Assembly (NCBI RefSeq): GCF_014651855.1
Contig: NZ_BMXR01000006.1
Span: 62,001 to 126,000 of the forward strand
From: Saccharospirillum salsuginis
Lineage (GTDB): Bacteria > Pseudomonadota > Gammaproteobacteria > Pseudomonadales > Natronospirillaceae
Length of the DNA stretch: 64,000 bases
Direction of reading: 5' to 3'
How positions within the stretch are numbered: position 1 is the stretch's first letter; every line of letters starts with the position of its first letter. Shown piece by piece: positions 19,024 through 29,447 of this stretch. The notes beneath the pieces are model-generated. The model saw only the letters and a program-made list of their open reading frames with translations. It was not told where the DNA came from and did no database searches. Made by a program: the position numbers and the translations under genes.

Positions 19024-19523
19024 GGCAGAAGAGCGTCAAGCGACATCTGCCGTTCCAACCATTGGCACAAAACGTGACAAGTAATCGGGCCGACCCAAGG
19101 CAGATATCGGCTCCACCTCTTCTGCCCTTCGAAGTGTGCCATTGCAAGCAAAAACCAGCGGCGGCACGGATATGTAGGGCAGAAGAGCGTCAAGCGACAT
19201 CTGCCATTTCAACCATTGGCACAAAGCGTGACAAGTAATCGGGCCGACCTAAGGCAGATATCGGCTTCACCTCTTCAACCCTACGAAGTGAGCCATTGCA
19301 AGCAAATACCAGCGGCGGCGCGGATATGTAGGGCAGAAGAGCGTCAAGCGACATCTGCCATTTCAACCATTGGCACAAAGCGTGACAAGTAATCGGGCCG
19401 ACCCAAGGCAGATATCGGCTTCACCTCTTCTGCCCTACGAAGTGAGCCACCGCAAGTAAAAGCCAGCATTTGCACGAACCTGTAGGGCAGAAGTGGTCCG
19501 ACACATCGGGCGTCAAGCGACCT
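19020..19523 (+). repeat. 154-bp tandem array of family A (REP-like) palindromes
   Basis: Copies begin at 19020, 19174, 19328 and, diverged and truncated, 19482: an exact 154-bp period. Each complete copy is an imperfect palindrome of about 110 bp running from GTAGGGCAGAAGAGCG to CTCTTCTGCCCTAC, with inner arms CATCTGCC and GGCAGATATCGG, joined by a 44-bp spacer. It lies immediately upstream of a RAYT gene and fills most of the 599-bp gap before it. Small reverse-strand frames within it repeat with the period and are not genes. Confidence 0.9.
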
Positions 19524-19622
19524 CCAATGTACAAACTCCAACTTTGTGATTGGCTTCAACATCACATTCTTTAATACCTGATACAGTGAGACGTTCAAGG
19601 ATTATTGGTAAAGGAATACCCC

Positions 19623-20138
19623 ATGCCTAATTACCGCAGAAGTCGATTGGCAGGCGGTACCTACTTCTTCACGGTCACACTCAAAGACCGGTCCAGCCGA
19701 TTATTGACAGAGAACATCGAATCACTCAGATCGGCCATAAAGCAGACTCGTGAGAAATACCCATTCAAAATCGATTCCTGGGTTGTACTTCCTGAACACA
19801 TGCACTGCATTTGGACCTTGCCCAAGAACGATGGGGATTATGATCTGCGTTTACGCCGACTGAAAACCCTGTTCACCTATCAACTAAAGCTGAGCGCTAC
19901 AATTCATCCAAAACAGAAAGTCTGGCAACGTGGTTATTGGGAGCACACGATTCGCGATGATGAAGATTTCAAAGCACATGTAGATTACGTTCACATTAAC
20001 CCGGTCAAACATGGGTGGGTAAATCGGATTATCGAATGGCCGTATTCCACTTTTCACCGCTATGTTCAATCGGGTGTCTATGCCCCGGATTGGGCCGGTG
20101 GATATGAAATCGGCCTGTCGATCCCCGTGGGGGAGTAG
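19623..20138 (+). mobile_element. REP-associated tyrosine transposase (RAYT, Y1/HUH family)
   Basis: Coding region of 171 aa from the ATG at 19623 (AAAGGA upstream; an in-frame codon at 19605 would add six residues). Hallmarks are the N-terminal YRRSRLAGGTYFFTV, the HUH-type metal motif LPEHMHCIWTLP, the catalytic tyrosine region HVDYVHINPVKHGWV and the terminal WPYSTFHRYV. RAYTs are single-copy domesticated relatives of IS200/IS605 transposases that process REP hairpins as single strands. Flanked by family A palindromes on both sides, the normal arrangement of a RAYT with its REP substrate. It looks intact. Confidence 0.93.
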
Positions 20139-20147
20139 TTCACCCTT

Positions 20148-20259
20148 GTAGTGCAGAAGAGCGTTAAGCGAAAACTGCCGAAAGATCACCGGGGCGATCG
20201 TTGTGCCCATTGCCAACATCCGGAAGCGGCAGATATCGCTTGACGCTCTTCTGCCCTAC
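20148..20259 (+). repeat. Family A palindrome downstream of the RAYT gene
   Basis: A 112-bp imperfect palindrome from GTAGTGCAGAAGAGCG to CGCTCTTCTGCCCTAC with inner GGCAGATATCGC. It is followed at 20260-20293 by about five copies of the pentamer AACCC, a simple-sequence stretch. Confidence 0.85.
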
Positions 20260-20349
20260 AAACCCAACCCAACCCAACCCAACCCAAACCCCAAATGCAA
20301 ACCCGACCCCAAACGGCCTATACTGACCCATCAACGTCACCGACATTGA

Positions 20350-21531
<1,182 letters not shown>

Positions 21532-21577
21532 ATTTAAGGTGACCGTGGTTCATCTCGGTTGCCGTGGCACTGTTCCC

Positions 21578-21704
21578 GTAGGGTGGGATGGTCCGACACG
21601 TCGGCTGCCCACCAGTATTGACAAGCAACCGGAGGAAGCAATGGACAGCGGGTGGATTGTGCAAAGCCAGCGTATCCTTCCATGGTGGGCATTGCCCACC
21701 CTAC
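21578..21704 (+). repeat. Palindromic repeat between frmA and fghA (family D)
   Basis: Bounded by GTAGGGTGGGATGG and CCATGGTGGGC...GCCCACCCTAC, so the two ends are complementary. A related half-element with GTGGGCGGTGCCCACCCTAC lies at about 22739-22759. Confidence 0.6.
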
Positions 21705-21783
21705 GATTGTTAGCACCGGCTACCGGTGATCCCCTTATGGGATATCCGTTGAATACTTTTTCCAACCGATCAGGAGCTCATCC

Positions 21784-22629
21784 ATGACGATCGAAATCGC
21801 CAGCACCGCCAAGAGTTTCGGCGGCTGGCACAAGCAGGTTCAACACGAATCAAAGACGCTCCAGTGCACCATGCGGTTTGCCGTCTATATGCCGCCCAAG
21901 GCTGTATCGGGCGAACCGGTACCGGTGCTGTACTGGCTGTCGGGTCTGACCTGCACCGACGAGAACTTTATGCAGAAAGCCGGTGCCCACCGCATGGCCG
22001 CCGAACTCGGCATTGCCATTGTCGCACCGGACACCAGCCCGCGCGGCGATGATGTACCGGACGACCCCGATGGCGCGTACGATTTCGGGCATGGCGCTGG
22101 TTTTTACGTCAACGCCACGCAATCGCCCTGGAGCCGGCACTATCGCATGTACGACTATGTGGTGCATGAATTACCGGAAATCGTGGAAGCGGAATTTCCG
22201 GTCACCTCGACTCGCGCCATCAGCGGGCATTCGATGGGTGGGCATGGGGCCTTGATGATCGCCTTGCGGAATCCGGATCGGTTTACGTCAGTGTCGGCGT
22301 TCGCGCCGATTGTGAATCCGATTGATGTGCCCTGGGGACAGAAGGCGTTCTCGAATTATTTGGGGGACGATGCTGAGGCTTGGAAAGCCTATGACAGCTG
22401 TGTGTTGATGGCGAAGGCCGAGCAATTTGTTCCGGCTTTGGTGGATCAGGGGGATGCCGATGGGTTCCTGAACGAGCAGTTGCAGCCGGAAACATTACGC
22501 GCGGTGGCAGAGGAGCGGTCGTATCCGTTGGAGTTACGGATGCAGGAAGGGTACGACCACAGTTATTATTTTATTTCGAGTTTTATTGAGGATCACCTGC
22601 GGTTTCATAGCCGGTATTTGGGTGCGTAA
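21784..22629 (+). CDS. fghA: S-formylglutathione hydrolase
   Basis: 281 aa serine esterase of the esterase D family. The nucleophile elbow is GHSMGGHG, preceded by [20 protein letters not shown], which forms the oxyanion-hole region; the histidine of the triad is in the [15 protein letters not shown] segment. It hydrolyses S-formylglutathione to formate and glutathione, the step after FrmA. Translation begins after AGGAG. Codon use shifts to more T in the last third compared with the first, which is mild and may mean little. Confidence 0.95.
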   Translation: MTIEIASTAKSFGGWHKQVQHESKTLQCTMRFAVYMPPKAVSGEPVPVLYWLSGLTCTDENFMQKAGAHRMAAELGIAIVAPDTSPRGDDVPDDPDGAYDFGHGAGFYVNATQSPWSRHYRMYDYVVHELPEIVEAEFPVTSTRAISGHSMGGHGALMIALRNPDRFTSVSAFAPIVNPIDVPWGQKAFSNYLGDDAEAWKAYDSCVLMAKAEQFVPALVDQGDADGFLNEQLQPETLRAVAEERSYPLELRMQEGYDHSYYFISSFIEDHLRFHSRYLGA

Positions 22630-22645
22630 CCGCCGTTGAGATGGT

Positions 22646-22839
22646 GTTGGATTACGGCGCGCAGGCGCGCCTAATCCAACCTACTTGGTAACATTCGCTC
22701 TTTTGGATATGGGTTGTGTGGTGCCTTGGTATGCATATGGTGGGCGGTGCCCACCCTACGTCACTTGGCAGATAACGCCCTTCGGGCTCTTCTGCCCTAC
22801 TTGTAGGTTGGGTTAGGCCGAAGGCCGTACCCAACACAT
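22646..22839 (+). repeat. Cluster of three short palindromic repeat fragments
   Basis: A family C half-element (GTTGGATTACGGCGCG to CTAATCCAACCTAC, 22647-22684), a family D fragment, a family A right half (GGCAGATAACG to TCTTCTGCCCTAC, ending 22800) and GTAGGTTGGGTTAGGCC to GTACCCAACACA (22803-22838). They fill the 236-bp space between the convergent fghA and purU genes and may act as a bidirectional transcription stop. Confidence 0.65.
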
Positions 22840-22865
22840 CGACGGCATTGCGCGATGCTCTCGGT

Positions 22866-23732
22866 TCAATCCGGAAACACCACCGTCCGATCCCCGGTTA
22901 AAAACACCCGTTTTTCGGTGTGGTACCGCACCGCCCGGGCCAACGTCTGACTCTCGATGTCCTGTCCCTTGGCCACCAGATCCTCCGGATAGTGATTGTG
23001 ATCCACCGCCTGTACGCCCTGTGAAATGATCGGGCCTTCATCCAGATCGTCGTTCACATAGTGCGCGGTGGCGCCCACTAACTTGACGCCCTTGGCCCAG
23101 GCCTGGTGGTACGGTTTGGCGCCCTTGAATCCGGGCAGTAGTGAATGGTGAATATTGATCGCCCAGCCATCCAGCTTGGCGGACAACTCCGACGACAGCA
23201 CCTGCATGTAGCGCGCGAGCACGACCAGTTCGCAGTCGTACTCGTTGATCAAGCGCCAGACCTTGCCTTCCTGTTCCGGTTTGGTCTCCGGTGTGATCGG
23301 CAGATGGAAATACGGGATGCCGTGCCAGTCCGCCAGGTGTTTCAGGTCCGGGTGGTTGGAGATGATCAACGGAATCTCGATCGCCAGTTCACCGGTCCGG
23401 TAACGGTACAGCAGGTCGTTCAGGCAGTGATCGTATTTCGACACCAGGATCGCCGTGCGAGTCCGGTGGTCCGGCTCCGTCAGTTGCCACTGCATGTCGA
23501 AGCCGGCGGCGCGGGCGTCGAACAGCTCGCGGAATTTCTCCAGCGAGTGTTCGCCGCCGAGCGGCCGGAATTCGACGCGGATGCTGAAACTCTCCGTCGC
23601 CTTGTCGTCGAACGAATTCATCGTGACGATGTAGTTTTCCGTCTCCGCGAGACTGCGCGTAACGACATCCACAGTGCCCAGACGGCTCGGGCATTGAGCC
23701 GTCAGGATCCAGCGTTGCTCTTTGACGCCCAT
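22866..23732 (-). CDS. purU: Formyltetrahydrofolate deformylase (first copy)
   Basis: 288 aa from the ATG at 23732, twelve bases after soxG. An N-terminal ACT-like domain (about 8-85) precedes the formyltransferase-fold catalytic domain (about 90-288) with ISNHPDL, INIHHSLLPGFKGAKPYHQ (active-site His) and DEGPI (catalytic Asp). It hydrolyses 10-formyl-THF to formate and free THF. As last gene of the sox operon it recycles folate loaded with the methyl group taken from sarcosine. A second purU lies at 61.6 kb; the two differ throughout. Confidence 0.95.
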   Translation of the reverse strand: MGVKEQRWILTAQCPSRLGTVDVVTRSLAETENYIVTMNSFDDKATESFSIRVEFRPLGGEHSLEKFRELFDARAAGFDMQWQLTEPDHRTRTAILVSKYDHCLNDLLYRYRTGELAIEIPLIISNHPDLKHLADWHGIPYFHLPITPETKPEQEGKVWRLINEYDCELVVLARYMQVLSSELSAKLDGWAINIHHSLLPGFKGAKPYHQAWAKGVKLVGATAHYVNDDLDEGPIISQGVQAVDHNHYPEDLVAKGQDIESQTLARAVRYHTEKRVFLTGDRTVVFPD

Positions 23733-23743
23733 GGTTCGCGCCC

Positions 23744-24460
23744 TCAGCCTTCGACCGGGTTGGCCCGGCTCGGGTTGGACTGACGCGCCGCCGTGGCGGC
23801 ATCGGGTTGGCCCAGGTGCAGGCCGTATTCGCCACTGGCATCCATCAGCCAACGCCAGATGTAATCGGCGAAGCTGCGCCGCACCACCAGCTCCCAGTCG
23901 TTCTCGCCGAGGCGGCGGATCGTCGCCTGGGATTTGGCCAGCACGGTGTTGACGATTTTACCGATCGGGAAGTTGCGATCGTGCACGTCGTAGGGGCAGC
24001 TCTTCATCAGGACAGACCGGGCTTCCGGTCCGGCAAGCCGGACCAGGGTCTGGCCGCCGCTGACATTGATCACCGCGTAATGACCGCTGAGGTGTTTGCG
24101 CAGTGTCGTTTCCATGGCGAACGCCTGGTCCCCGGGCCCGGTCAGCAGCCATTCGTCGGGCGCGATCCAACCGAGCGCCCAGTCGTCGGACTGGGTGCTT
24201 TGCAACGCCTCGGGCAAATCGAGCCCGGTCGCGGCTTCGATACCCTGGCGGAAGTCGGCGTTGTTGGCATCGCCGCGCAGCACCAGATGGGTTTTCAGGG
24301 CGTCCTCCCACAGGAACACGCCCGGGTTTTGCGGCGCCACCTTCGACGACTGATCCTGGTGCGCCAGGGGACTGCGCGCCGGAACATCCGCTGTCGGGCA
24401 TTGGTCCATGATGGCCACCTGGGTGGCCTCGTCGACCGTCTTGTTGATCACTTCAGACAT
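23744..24460 (-). CDS. soxG: Sarcosine oxidase subunit gamma
   Basis: 238 aa from the ATG at 24460, which overlaps the end of soxA by eight bases. The region DDWALGWIAPDEWLLTGPG and VNVSGGQ-like INVSGGQTLVRLAG match SoxG, a folate-binding-fold subunit of heterotetrameric sarcosine oxidase that packs against the alpha subunit. It is somewhat longer than the usual 200 residues because of an extra N-terminal 35-residue polar segment and a short Ala/Gln tail. Confidence 0.93.
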   Translation of the reverse strand: MSEVINKTVDEATQVAIMDQCPTADVPARSPLAHQDQSSKVAPQNPGVFLWEDALKTHLVLRGDANNADFRQGIEAATGLDLPEALQSTQSDDWALGWIAPDEWLLTGPGDQAFAMETTLRKHLSGHYAVINVSGGQTLVRLAGPEARSVLMKSCPYDVHDRNFPIGKIVNTVLAKSQATIRRLGENDWELVVRRSFADYIWRWLMDASGEYGLHLGQPDAATAARQSNPSRANPVEG

Positions 24461-27400
24461 TTTGACGCTCCCCTTTCGGATCCAGGAATATGGTGCTGCA
24501 GATTTCGGCTTCGACGACACGGCCGTCGGTCAGAGGGTAGTACACGGTCTCGCCCATGCGATCGTGACCGCCTTTGACCACTCCCAGCGCAATCGATCGA
24601 CCCAGGTTGGCGCTGTAGTAGCTGGAGGTGATGTGCCCCAGCATCGGCACCGGGATCGGGTGGTTCGGGTCGTCCACGGCCTGGGCACCCTCCGGCAATA
24701 CGATGCTCGGATCCTTGGTTTTCAGCCCGACCAGTTGCTTGCGGTAGTCGCGCACACAGTCCTCGCGCTTCATGCCGCGCTTGCCGATGAAGCTGTACGG
24801 CTTGTCTTCCTTCACGGCCCAGCTCATGCCCAGATCGTACGGATGGACGGAACCGTCGGTGTCCTGGCCGGCGATGATGAAGCCTTTCTCGGCACGCAGG
24901 ATGTGCATGGTCTCGGTGCCGTAGGGCGTCAGGTTGTACTTGGCGCCGTGTTCGAACAGCTTCTCCCAGACGTGCAGGCCATAGTTCGCCTGAACGTTGA
25001 TTTCGTACGACAGCTCACCGGTGAAGGAAATGCGGAACACCCGTGCCGGTACGCCGGCCACGGTGCCCTGGCGCCAGTCCATGAACTTGAAGCTGTCGCG
25101 GTCCAGATTGATGTCGTCGGTCAATTCGGACAGCAGCTTGCGCGCGTTCGGCCCGGCGATGGTCATCGTCGCCCAATGGTCGGTGACGGTGTTCATGTAC
25201 ACCTCCATCTCCGGCCATTCGGTCTGGTGATAGAACTCAAGCCATTCCAGCACACCGGCGGCGCCACCGGTGGTGGTGGTCATCACGAAATGGTTTTCGC
25301 CCATGCAGGATGTCACACCGTCGTCGAACACCATGCCGTCTTCGTGGCACATCAGGCCGTAGCGGCACTTGCCGACCGGCAGCTTGGCCCAGGCGTTGGT
25401 GTAGACGCGGCCAAGGAACTCGCGCGCATCCTTGCCCTGGATGTCGATCTTGCCCAGCGTGGAGGCGTCCAGAATGCCGACGCTCTCACGCGTGGCCAGG
25501 CATTCGCGGTCCAGCGCCTGCTGCATGGTCTCGCCCGGTTTCGGGAAGTACCAGGGGCGTTTCCACTGGCCGACGTCCTCGAATTCGGCGCCTTGCTTGA
25601 CGTGCCATTCGTGCATGGCGCTGTAGCGCATCGGGTCGAACAGATCGCGGCAATGGCGGCCGGCGATGGCGCCGAAGGTCACCGGTGTGTAGTTCGGCCG
25701 GAAAATCGTGGTGCCGGTTTCCGGGATCGTCTTGTTCATCGACTTGGCGGCGATCGCCATGCCGTTGATGTTGCCCAGCTTGCCCTGGTCGGTACCGAAG
25801 CCCATCGCCGTGTAGCGCTTGACGTGTTCGATGGACTCGAAGCCCTCGCGCGTCGCCAGTTCGATGGCGGCGGCGGTGACGTCGGTCTGGAAATCCACGA
25901 ACTGCTTCGGCGCCCGGCTGTTGCGCTTTTTGTGCGGTACGCAGAACAGAGCCATTGGCTTGGCTTCCGGCCAGTGCTCGGTGCTCGGGGTTTTAACGGC
26001 CTGCGACGGGAAACCGGCCAGCGCGGCGGCCTCGGCGCCTTTTTGCGCGCCTTCCTTCAGGCATTCGTTCAAAGTGAAGGTTCCGGCCACGGCGCCGGCG
26101 ACCAGTTGTTGCTGCACGGTCTTGCCCGGTACGAAGCCGATGACCTCGTCGTCCCAGACCGGTCGACTGCCGGTGTGACAGGACAGATGCAAAGCCGGGC
26201 TCCAACCGCCCGATGTGGCGATGGTGTCGCAATCCAGAACCCGACCACCACCGACGACTTTGTCGCCGGTGGGATCCAGTTGCGCAACAACGGCGCCGTC
26301 AACACGCTTGTTGCCGCGCGCTTCGATCACGCCCTGACCGAGCAGCAGCTTGATGCCGCGACGACGGGCCTCTTCCTGGTAGCGACCGCTTACATCGTGG
26401 CGCGAATCGACGATGGCAACGACCTCGCGGCCGGCGTCCTGCCAGTCGAAGGCGGTGCGGTAGGCGTAGTCGTTGCTGGTCATCAGCACCAGACGACGGC
26501 CGGGGGCGACCGCATATTGGTTGATGTAGGTGGACACAGCCGAGGCGACCATGCAACCGGGCACGTCGTTGTTGCCGTACACCAGCGGCCGCTCGTGCGC
26601 GCCGGTGGCCAACAGGACCCATTTGGCGCGGACGCGGTGCAGGCGCTGACGCGAGATGTTGTCCGGCGCTTTGTCGGCCAAGTGGTCGGTACGACGCTGA
26701 TGAATCGTCAGGAAGTTATGGTCGTGATAGCCGTTGACCGTCGAACGCGGCAACAGTTGCACATGATCGTAACCGGCCAGTTCGTCCAGTGTGGCCTTGA
26801 CCCAGTCGGCGGCTGCCTGGCCGTCCAACTGATCGCGCGTCGCCAGCAGCGAACCGCCCATCTCGGCCTGCTCGTCGGCCAGGATCACACGGGCCCCGGC
26901 CCGGGCGGCGGAGAGCGCCGCCGCCAGGCCGGTCGGGCCGGCACCGACGATCAGCACATCGGTGTGCTGGTTCATGTGGTCGTAAGTATCAGCGTCTTTC
27001 ACGCGCGGTGACCGACCCAGACCCGCCGCCTTGCGGATGTATTTCTCGTAGGTTTCCCAGGCAGCCTGCGGGAACATGAAGGTCTTGTAGTAGAACCCGG
27101 GCGGCAGCATGCGGCCGAACACCTTGCTGAAGGTGCCCATAAAATCGAAGTTCAGGTTCGGCCAGCCGCTGGTCGGCTGGGCGACCAGGCCGTCGAAAAT
27201 ATCCTGCTGGGTGGCGCGCACGTTCGGCACCTGGGTCGCTTCGGTGGCACCGAGCTGAAAGACCGCGTTCGGCTCTTCCGCACCGGCGGCGACAATGCCG
27301 CGCGGACGGCTGTACTTGAAGCTGCGTCCGACCACGTCGACGCCGTTGGCCAGCAACGCCGAGGCGAGCGTATCGCCCCGGTACCCCTGATAGGATTGGC

Positions 27401-27473
27401 CGTTGAACTGGAAGGTGACCGGTTGGCTTCGATCGATGCGGCCACCGGTGTTGAGACGGTTGGTTTGTGTCAT
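24453..27473 (-). CDS. soxA: Sarcosine oxidase subunit alpha
   Basis: 1006 aa. The first 100 residues are a ferredoxin-like domain (YRGDTLASALLANGVDVVGR) followed by an NAD-binding Rossmann region (VLIVGAGPTGLAAALSAARAG, about 170-190) and a C-terminal GcvT-like folate-binding half (about 620-1006, SFTGELSYEINVQANYG). SoxA houses the NAD site and the THF site where the methyl group of sarcosine becomes 5,10-methylene-THF. The ATG at 27473 was chosen over a TTG five codons earlier; GAGAGGCGA lies upstream. Confidence 0.96.
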   Translation of the reverse strand: MTQTNRLNTGGRIDRSQPVTFQFNGQSYQGYRGDTLASALLANGVDVVGRSFKYSRPRGIVAAGAEEPNAVFQLGATEATQVPNVRATQQDIFDGLVAQPTSGWPNLNFDFMGTFSKVFGRMLPPGFYYKTFMFPQAAWETYEKYIRKAAGLGRSPRVKDADTYDHMNQHTDVLIVGAGPTGLAAALSAARAGARVILADEQAEMGGSLLATRDQLDGQAAADWVKATLDELAGYDHVQLLPRSTVNGYHDHNFLTIHQRRTDHLADKAPDNISRQRLHRVRAKWVLLATGAHERPLVYGNNDVPGCMVASAVSTYINQYAVAPGRRLVLMTSNDYAYRTAFDWQDAGREVVAIVDSRHDVSGRYQEEARRRGIKLLLGQGVIEARGNKRVDGAVVAQLDPTGDKVVGGGRVLDCDTIATSGGWSPALHLSCHTGSRPVWDDEVIGFVPGKTVQQQLVAGAVAGTFTLNECLKEGAQKGAEAAALAGFPSQAVKTPSTEHWPEAKPMALFCVPHKKRNSRAPKQFVDFQTDVTAAAIELATREGFESIEHVKRYTAMGFGTDQGKLGNINGMAIAAKSMNKTIPETGTTIFRPNYTPVTFGAIAGRHCRDLFDPMRYSAMHEWHVKQGAEFEDVGQWKRPWYFPKPGETMQQALDRECLATRESVGILDASTLGKIDIQGKDAREFLGRVYTNAWAKLPVGKCRYGLMCHEDGMVFDDGVTSCMGENHFVMTTTTGGAAGVLEWLEFYHQTEWPEMEVYMNTVTDHWATMTIAGPNARKLLSELTDDINLDRDSFKFMDWRQGTVAGVPARVFRISFTGELSYEINVQANYGLHVWEKLFEHGAKYNLTPYGTETMHILRAEKGFIIAGQDTDGSVHPYDLGMSWAVKEDKPYSFIGKRGMKREDCVRDYRKQLVGLKTKDPSIVLPEGAQAVDDPNHPIPVPMLGHITSSYYSANLGRSIALGVVKGGHDRMGETVYYPLTDGRVVEAEICSTIFLDPKGERQNV

Positions 27474-27484
27474 GGCGTCGCCTC

Positions 27485-27784
27485 TCAAGACAGCGGGTCG
27501 TTAGCGTGGGTGACCTCGGGAGTCGCACCCATCCGGTAGGATTCCTTGATCTCGTACGTCTGGGTGTCGCGCGTCACGTTGAAGAACTTGCGACAACCGA
27601 TGGCATGCACCCAGATTTCATGGTGTATCCCGCGCGGGTTATCCCGGAAATACAGGTAGTTGCCCCATTCCTCGTCGGTGCACTCGTCCGGATTCTCCGG
27701 GCGCGCGAGGTGCGCCTGACCTTTGGGGTGGAACTCCTCTTCCTCCCGGTGTTCGCCGCAGTACGGACAATAGATGTAAAACAT
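27485..27784 (-). CDS. soxD: Sarcosine oxidase subunit delta
   Basis: 99 aa zinc-binding subunit with the N-terminal CPYCGEHREEEEF and the later GCRKFFNVTRDTQT, giving the three cysteines plus histidine typical of SoxD. It stabilises the alpha-beta complex. The ATG at 27784 follows GAGGAATGG, and its stop lies just before soxA. The full order soxB-soxD-soxA-soxG is the standard one. Confidence 0.95.
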   Translation of the reverse strand: MFYIYCPYCGEHREEEEFHPKGQAHLARPENPDECTDEEWGNYLYFRDNPRGIHHEIWVHAIGCRKFFNVTRDTQTYEIKESYRMGATPEVTHANDPLS

Positions 27785-27799
27785 GCTGCCATTCCTCGC

Positions 27800-29053
27800 T
27801 CAGTGCGCGACGCCCGCGGCGCCGTGTTCGTCGACCAGGGCTCCGTTGTGGAAACGGAACATGGAAAAGGGTTTGGCCAGATCGTGGGCGACGCCCTTGG
27901 CCAGCGTCGCCGCGAACACATGGCCTGAACCGGGGGTCGCCTTGAAGCCGCCGGTGCCCCAGCCGCAATTGAAAAACAGGTTCTCGACCGGGGTGTCGGA
28001 AATGATCGGGCAGGCGTCCGGGCAGGTATCGACAATGCCGCCCCACTGGCGGTTCATCCGCACCCGGCTGAACATCGGGAACATCTCGACGATGGCCTGC
28101 AGCGTGTGTTCCACGGTCGGGTAGGAGCCGCGCTGGCCGTAGCCGTTGTAGCCGTCGATGCCGGCGCCGATGACCAGGTCGCCTTTGTCGGACTGGGAGA
28201 TGTAGCCGTGTACGTGGTTGGACATGACCACGGTGTCCAGGATCGGCCGGATCGGTTCGGAGACCAGCGCCTGCAGCGGGTGGGACTCAATGGGCAATTT
28301 GAAGCCGGCCATTTCCGCCAGCACGCCCGAGTTACCGGCCACGACGCAGCCGACGCGCTCGCCCAGAATGGTACCGTGTTGTTTGGTCTTCACACCGACG
28401 GTTGCGCCGTCTTCGATCAGGATGTCGCTGACCTCGCACTGCTGAATCAAATCCACGCCCATGGCATCGGCCGCGCGGGCGAAGCCCCAGGCGACGGCGT
28501 CGTGCCGCGCCACACCGGCGCGCGGCTGCCAGGAGGCGCCGAGTACCGGATAGCGGGCGTTCGAGGAGCAATCCAGAATCGGCACGATCTCCTGCACGCC
28601 CTGGGCATCGAGCGCGTAGCTGTCGATGCCGTTCAGCCGGTTGGCGTTGACGCGGCGGTGGATGTCGCGCATGTCCTGCAGGGTATGGCCCAGGTTCAAT
28701 ACGCCGCGCTGGGAAAACATCAGGTTGTAGTTCAGGTCCTGCGACAGACCTTCCCACAACTTCATGGCGTGTTCATAGAGCCAGGCGGACTCGTCCCACA
28801 GGTAGTTCGAGCGCACGATGGTCGTGTTCCGCGCCGTGTTGCCACCGCCCAGGTAGCCCTTCTCGATGACCGCCACATTGGTGATGTTGTGTTCCTTGGC
28901 CAGGTAATAGGCCGTCGCCAGGCCATGGCCACCCCCGCCGACGATGATCACGTCGTACTTCTTTTTCGGTTTGGGGCTGCGCCAGACCCGTTGCCAGTTC
29001 TCGTGATAGGTCAGGGCGTGTTTCAGCAGTCCGAAGCCGGAATATTTCTGCAT
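27800..29053 (-). CDS. soxB: Sarcosine oxidase subunit beta
   Basis: 417 aa flavoprotein of the DAO family. The dinucleotide motif [18 protein letters not shown] (about residue 35) binds FAD, and the [12 protein letters not shown] region and conserved histidine near the N-terminus bind FMN covalently in homologues. SoxB oxidatively demethylates sarcosine to glycine; the methylene carbon passes to THF on SoxA or leaves as formaldehyde. First gene of soxBDAG-purU, with a 394-bp upstream region carrying a conserved operator-like block and a 34-bp palindrome. Confidence 0.96.
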   Translation of the reverse strand: MQKYSGFGLLKHALTYHENWQRVWRSPKPKKKYDVIIVGGGGHGLATAYYLAKEHNITNVAVIEKGYLGGGNTARNTTIVRSNYLWDESAWLYEHAMKLWEGLSQDLNYNLMFSQRGVLNLGHTLQDMRDIHRRVNANRLNGIDSYALDAQGVQEIVPILDCSSNARYPVLGASWQPRAGVARHDAVAWGFARAADAMGVDLIQQCEVSDILIEDGATVGVKTKQHGTILGERVGCVVAGNSGVLAEMAGFKLPIESHPLQALVSEPIRPILDTVVMSNHVHGYISQSDKGDLVIGAGIDGYNGYGQRGSYPTVEHTLQAIVEMFPMFSRVRMNRQWGGIVDTCPDACPIISDTPVENLFFNCGWGTGGFKATPGSGHVFAATLAKGVAHDLAKPFSMFRFHNGALVDEHGAAGVAH

Positions 29054-29123
29054 GTTCGGGTCCTCTCAGGTGGCCACCGGATGGGCTGTCGCCGTGGGTG
29101 GATCAGGGCTCGACGTCTGTGAC

Positions 29124-29157
29124 TGTCCCACCATGCCCGAGCCTCGGGTGTGGGACA
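29124..29157. promoter_or_regulatory. 34-bp nested palindrome upstream of soxB
   Basis: Outer arms TGTCCCAC (29124-29131) and GTGGGACA (29150-29157) enclose inner arms CCCGAG (29136-29141) and CTCGGG (29143-29148). It lies about 70 bases before the soxB start and after the operator-like block, so it would be in the 5' leader. It could be a repressor site or an RNA hairpin; the sequence alone cannot say. Confidence 0.5.
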
Positions 29158-29192
29158 AGATGAAGGGATGGTATGCCCCCACCCCCGGATTC

Positions 29193-29232
29193 ATCTGCTT
29201 GCCCACGACACCGGGGTGATGATTTGCGACAG
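29193..29232 (-). promoter_or_regulatory. Candidate GbdR operator upstream of soxB
   Basis: On the soxB coding strand this block contains CTGTCGCAAATCATC and, 21 bp from the first TGTCGC, a second half-site TGTCGT. The same 40 positions recur upstream of glyA (33066-33105) with 33 of 40 bases identical. Direct half-sites two helical turns apart are what an AraC-type regulator binds. Confidence 0.6.
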
Positions 29233-29248
29233 GGGGTGGGGAAGGACC

Positions 29249-29360
29249 GTAGGGCCGAAGAGGCTACGCCGATATCGGCCGTTTATACCGGTGGCGATGG
29301 GCGGGATATTGCCATCGGTATTACCCACGGCCGATATCGGCGGAGCCTCTTCGGCCCTAC
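29249..29360 (+). repeat. Family A palindrome upstream of soxB / flavodoxin
   Basis: 112 bp from GTAGGGCCGAAGAGGC to GCCTCTTCGGCCCTAC with inner arms CGATATCGGCCG and CGGCCGATATCGG. This copy uses GGCC where most copies have GGCA, and the change is matched on both arms. Confidence 0.85.
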
Positions 29361-29447
29361 GATTGAACGCACAATTGATGTAGGACAACCCAACCCATCC
29401 CACCCGAATTAAACTTTCCGCATCACACCCTCAATGAGACCACCCCC

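Noticed and set aside
19020..19523. Regular repeats considered as a CRISPR array.
   Set aside because: The period is 154 bp and the spacer between copies is itself conserved; there are no short direct repeats with unique spacers and no cas genes.
19036..19598. Repeated minus-strand small frames of 62-84 codons in the 154-bp array.
   Set aside because: They recur with the array period and end within palindromes, so they are translations of repeat DNA.
24408..27011. 867-codon plus-strand frame opposite soxA.
   Set aside because: It mirrors soxA codon by codon, is rich in His/Gln/Val/Gly typical of antisense frames in GC-rich DNA, and has no domain or ribosome site. Similar antisense frames lie opposite dgcA, dgcB, etfA, iorB and the dipeptidase.
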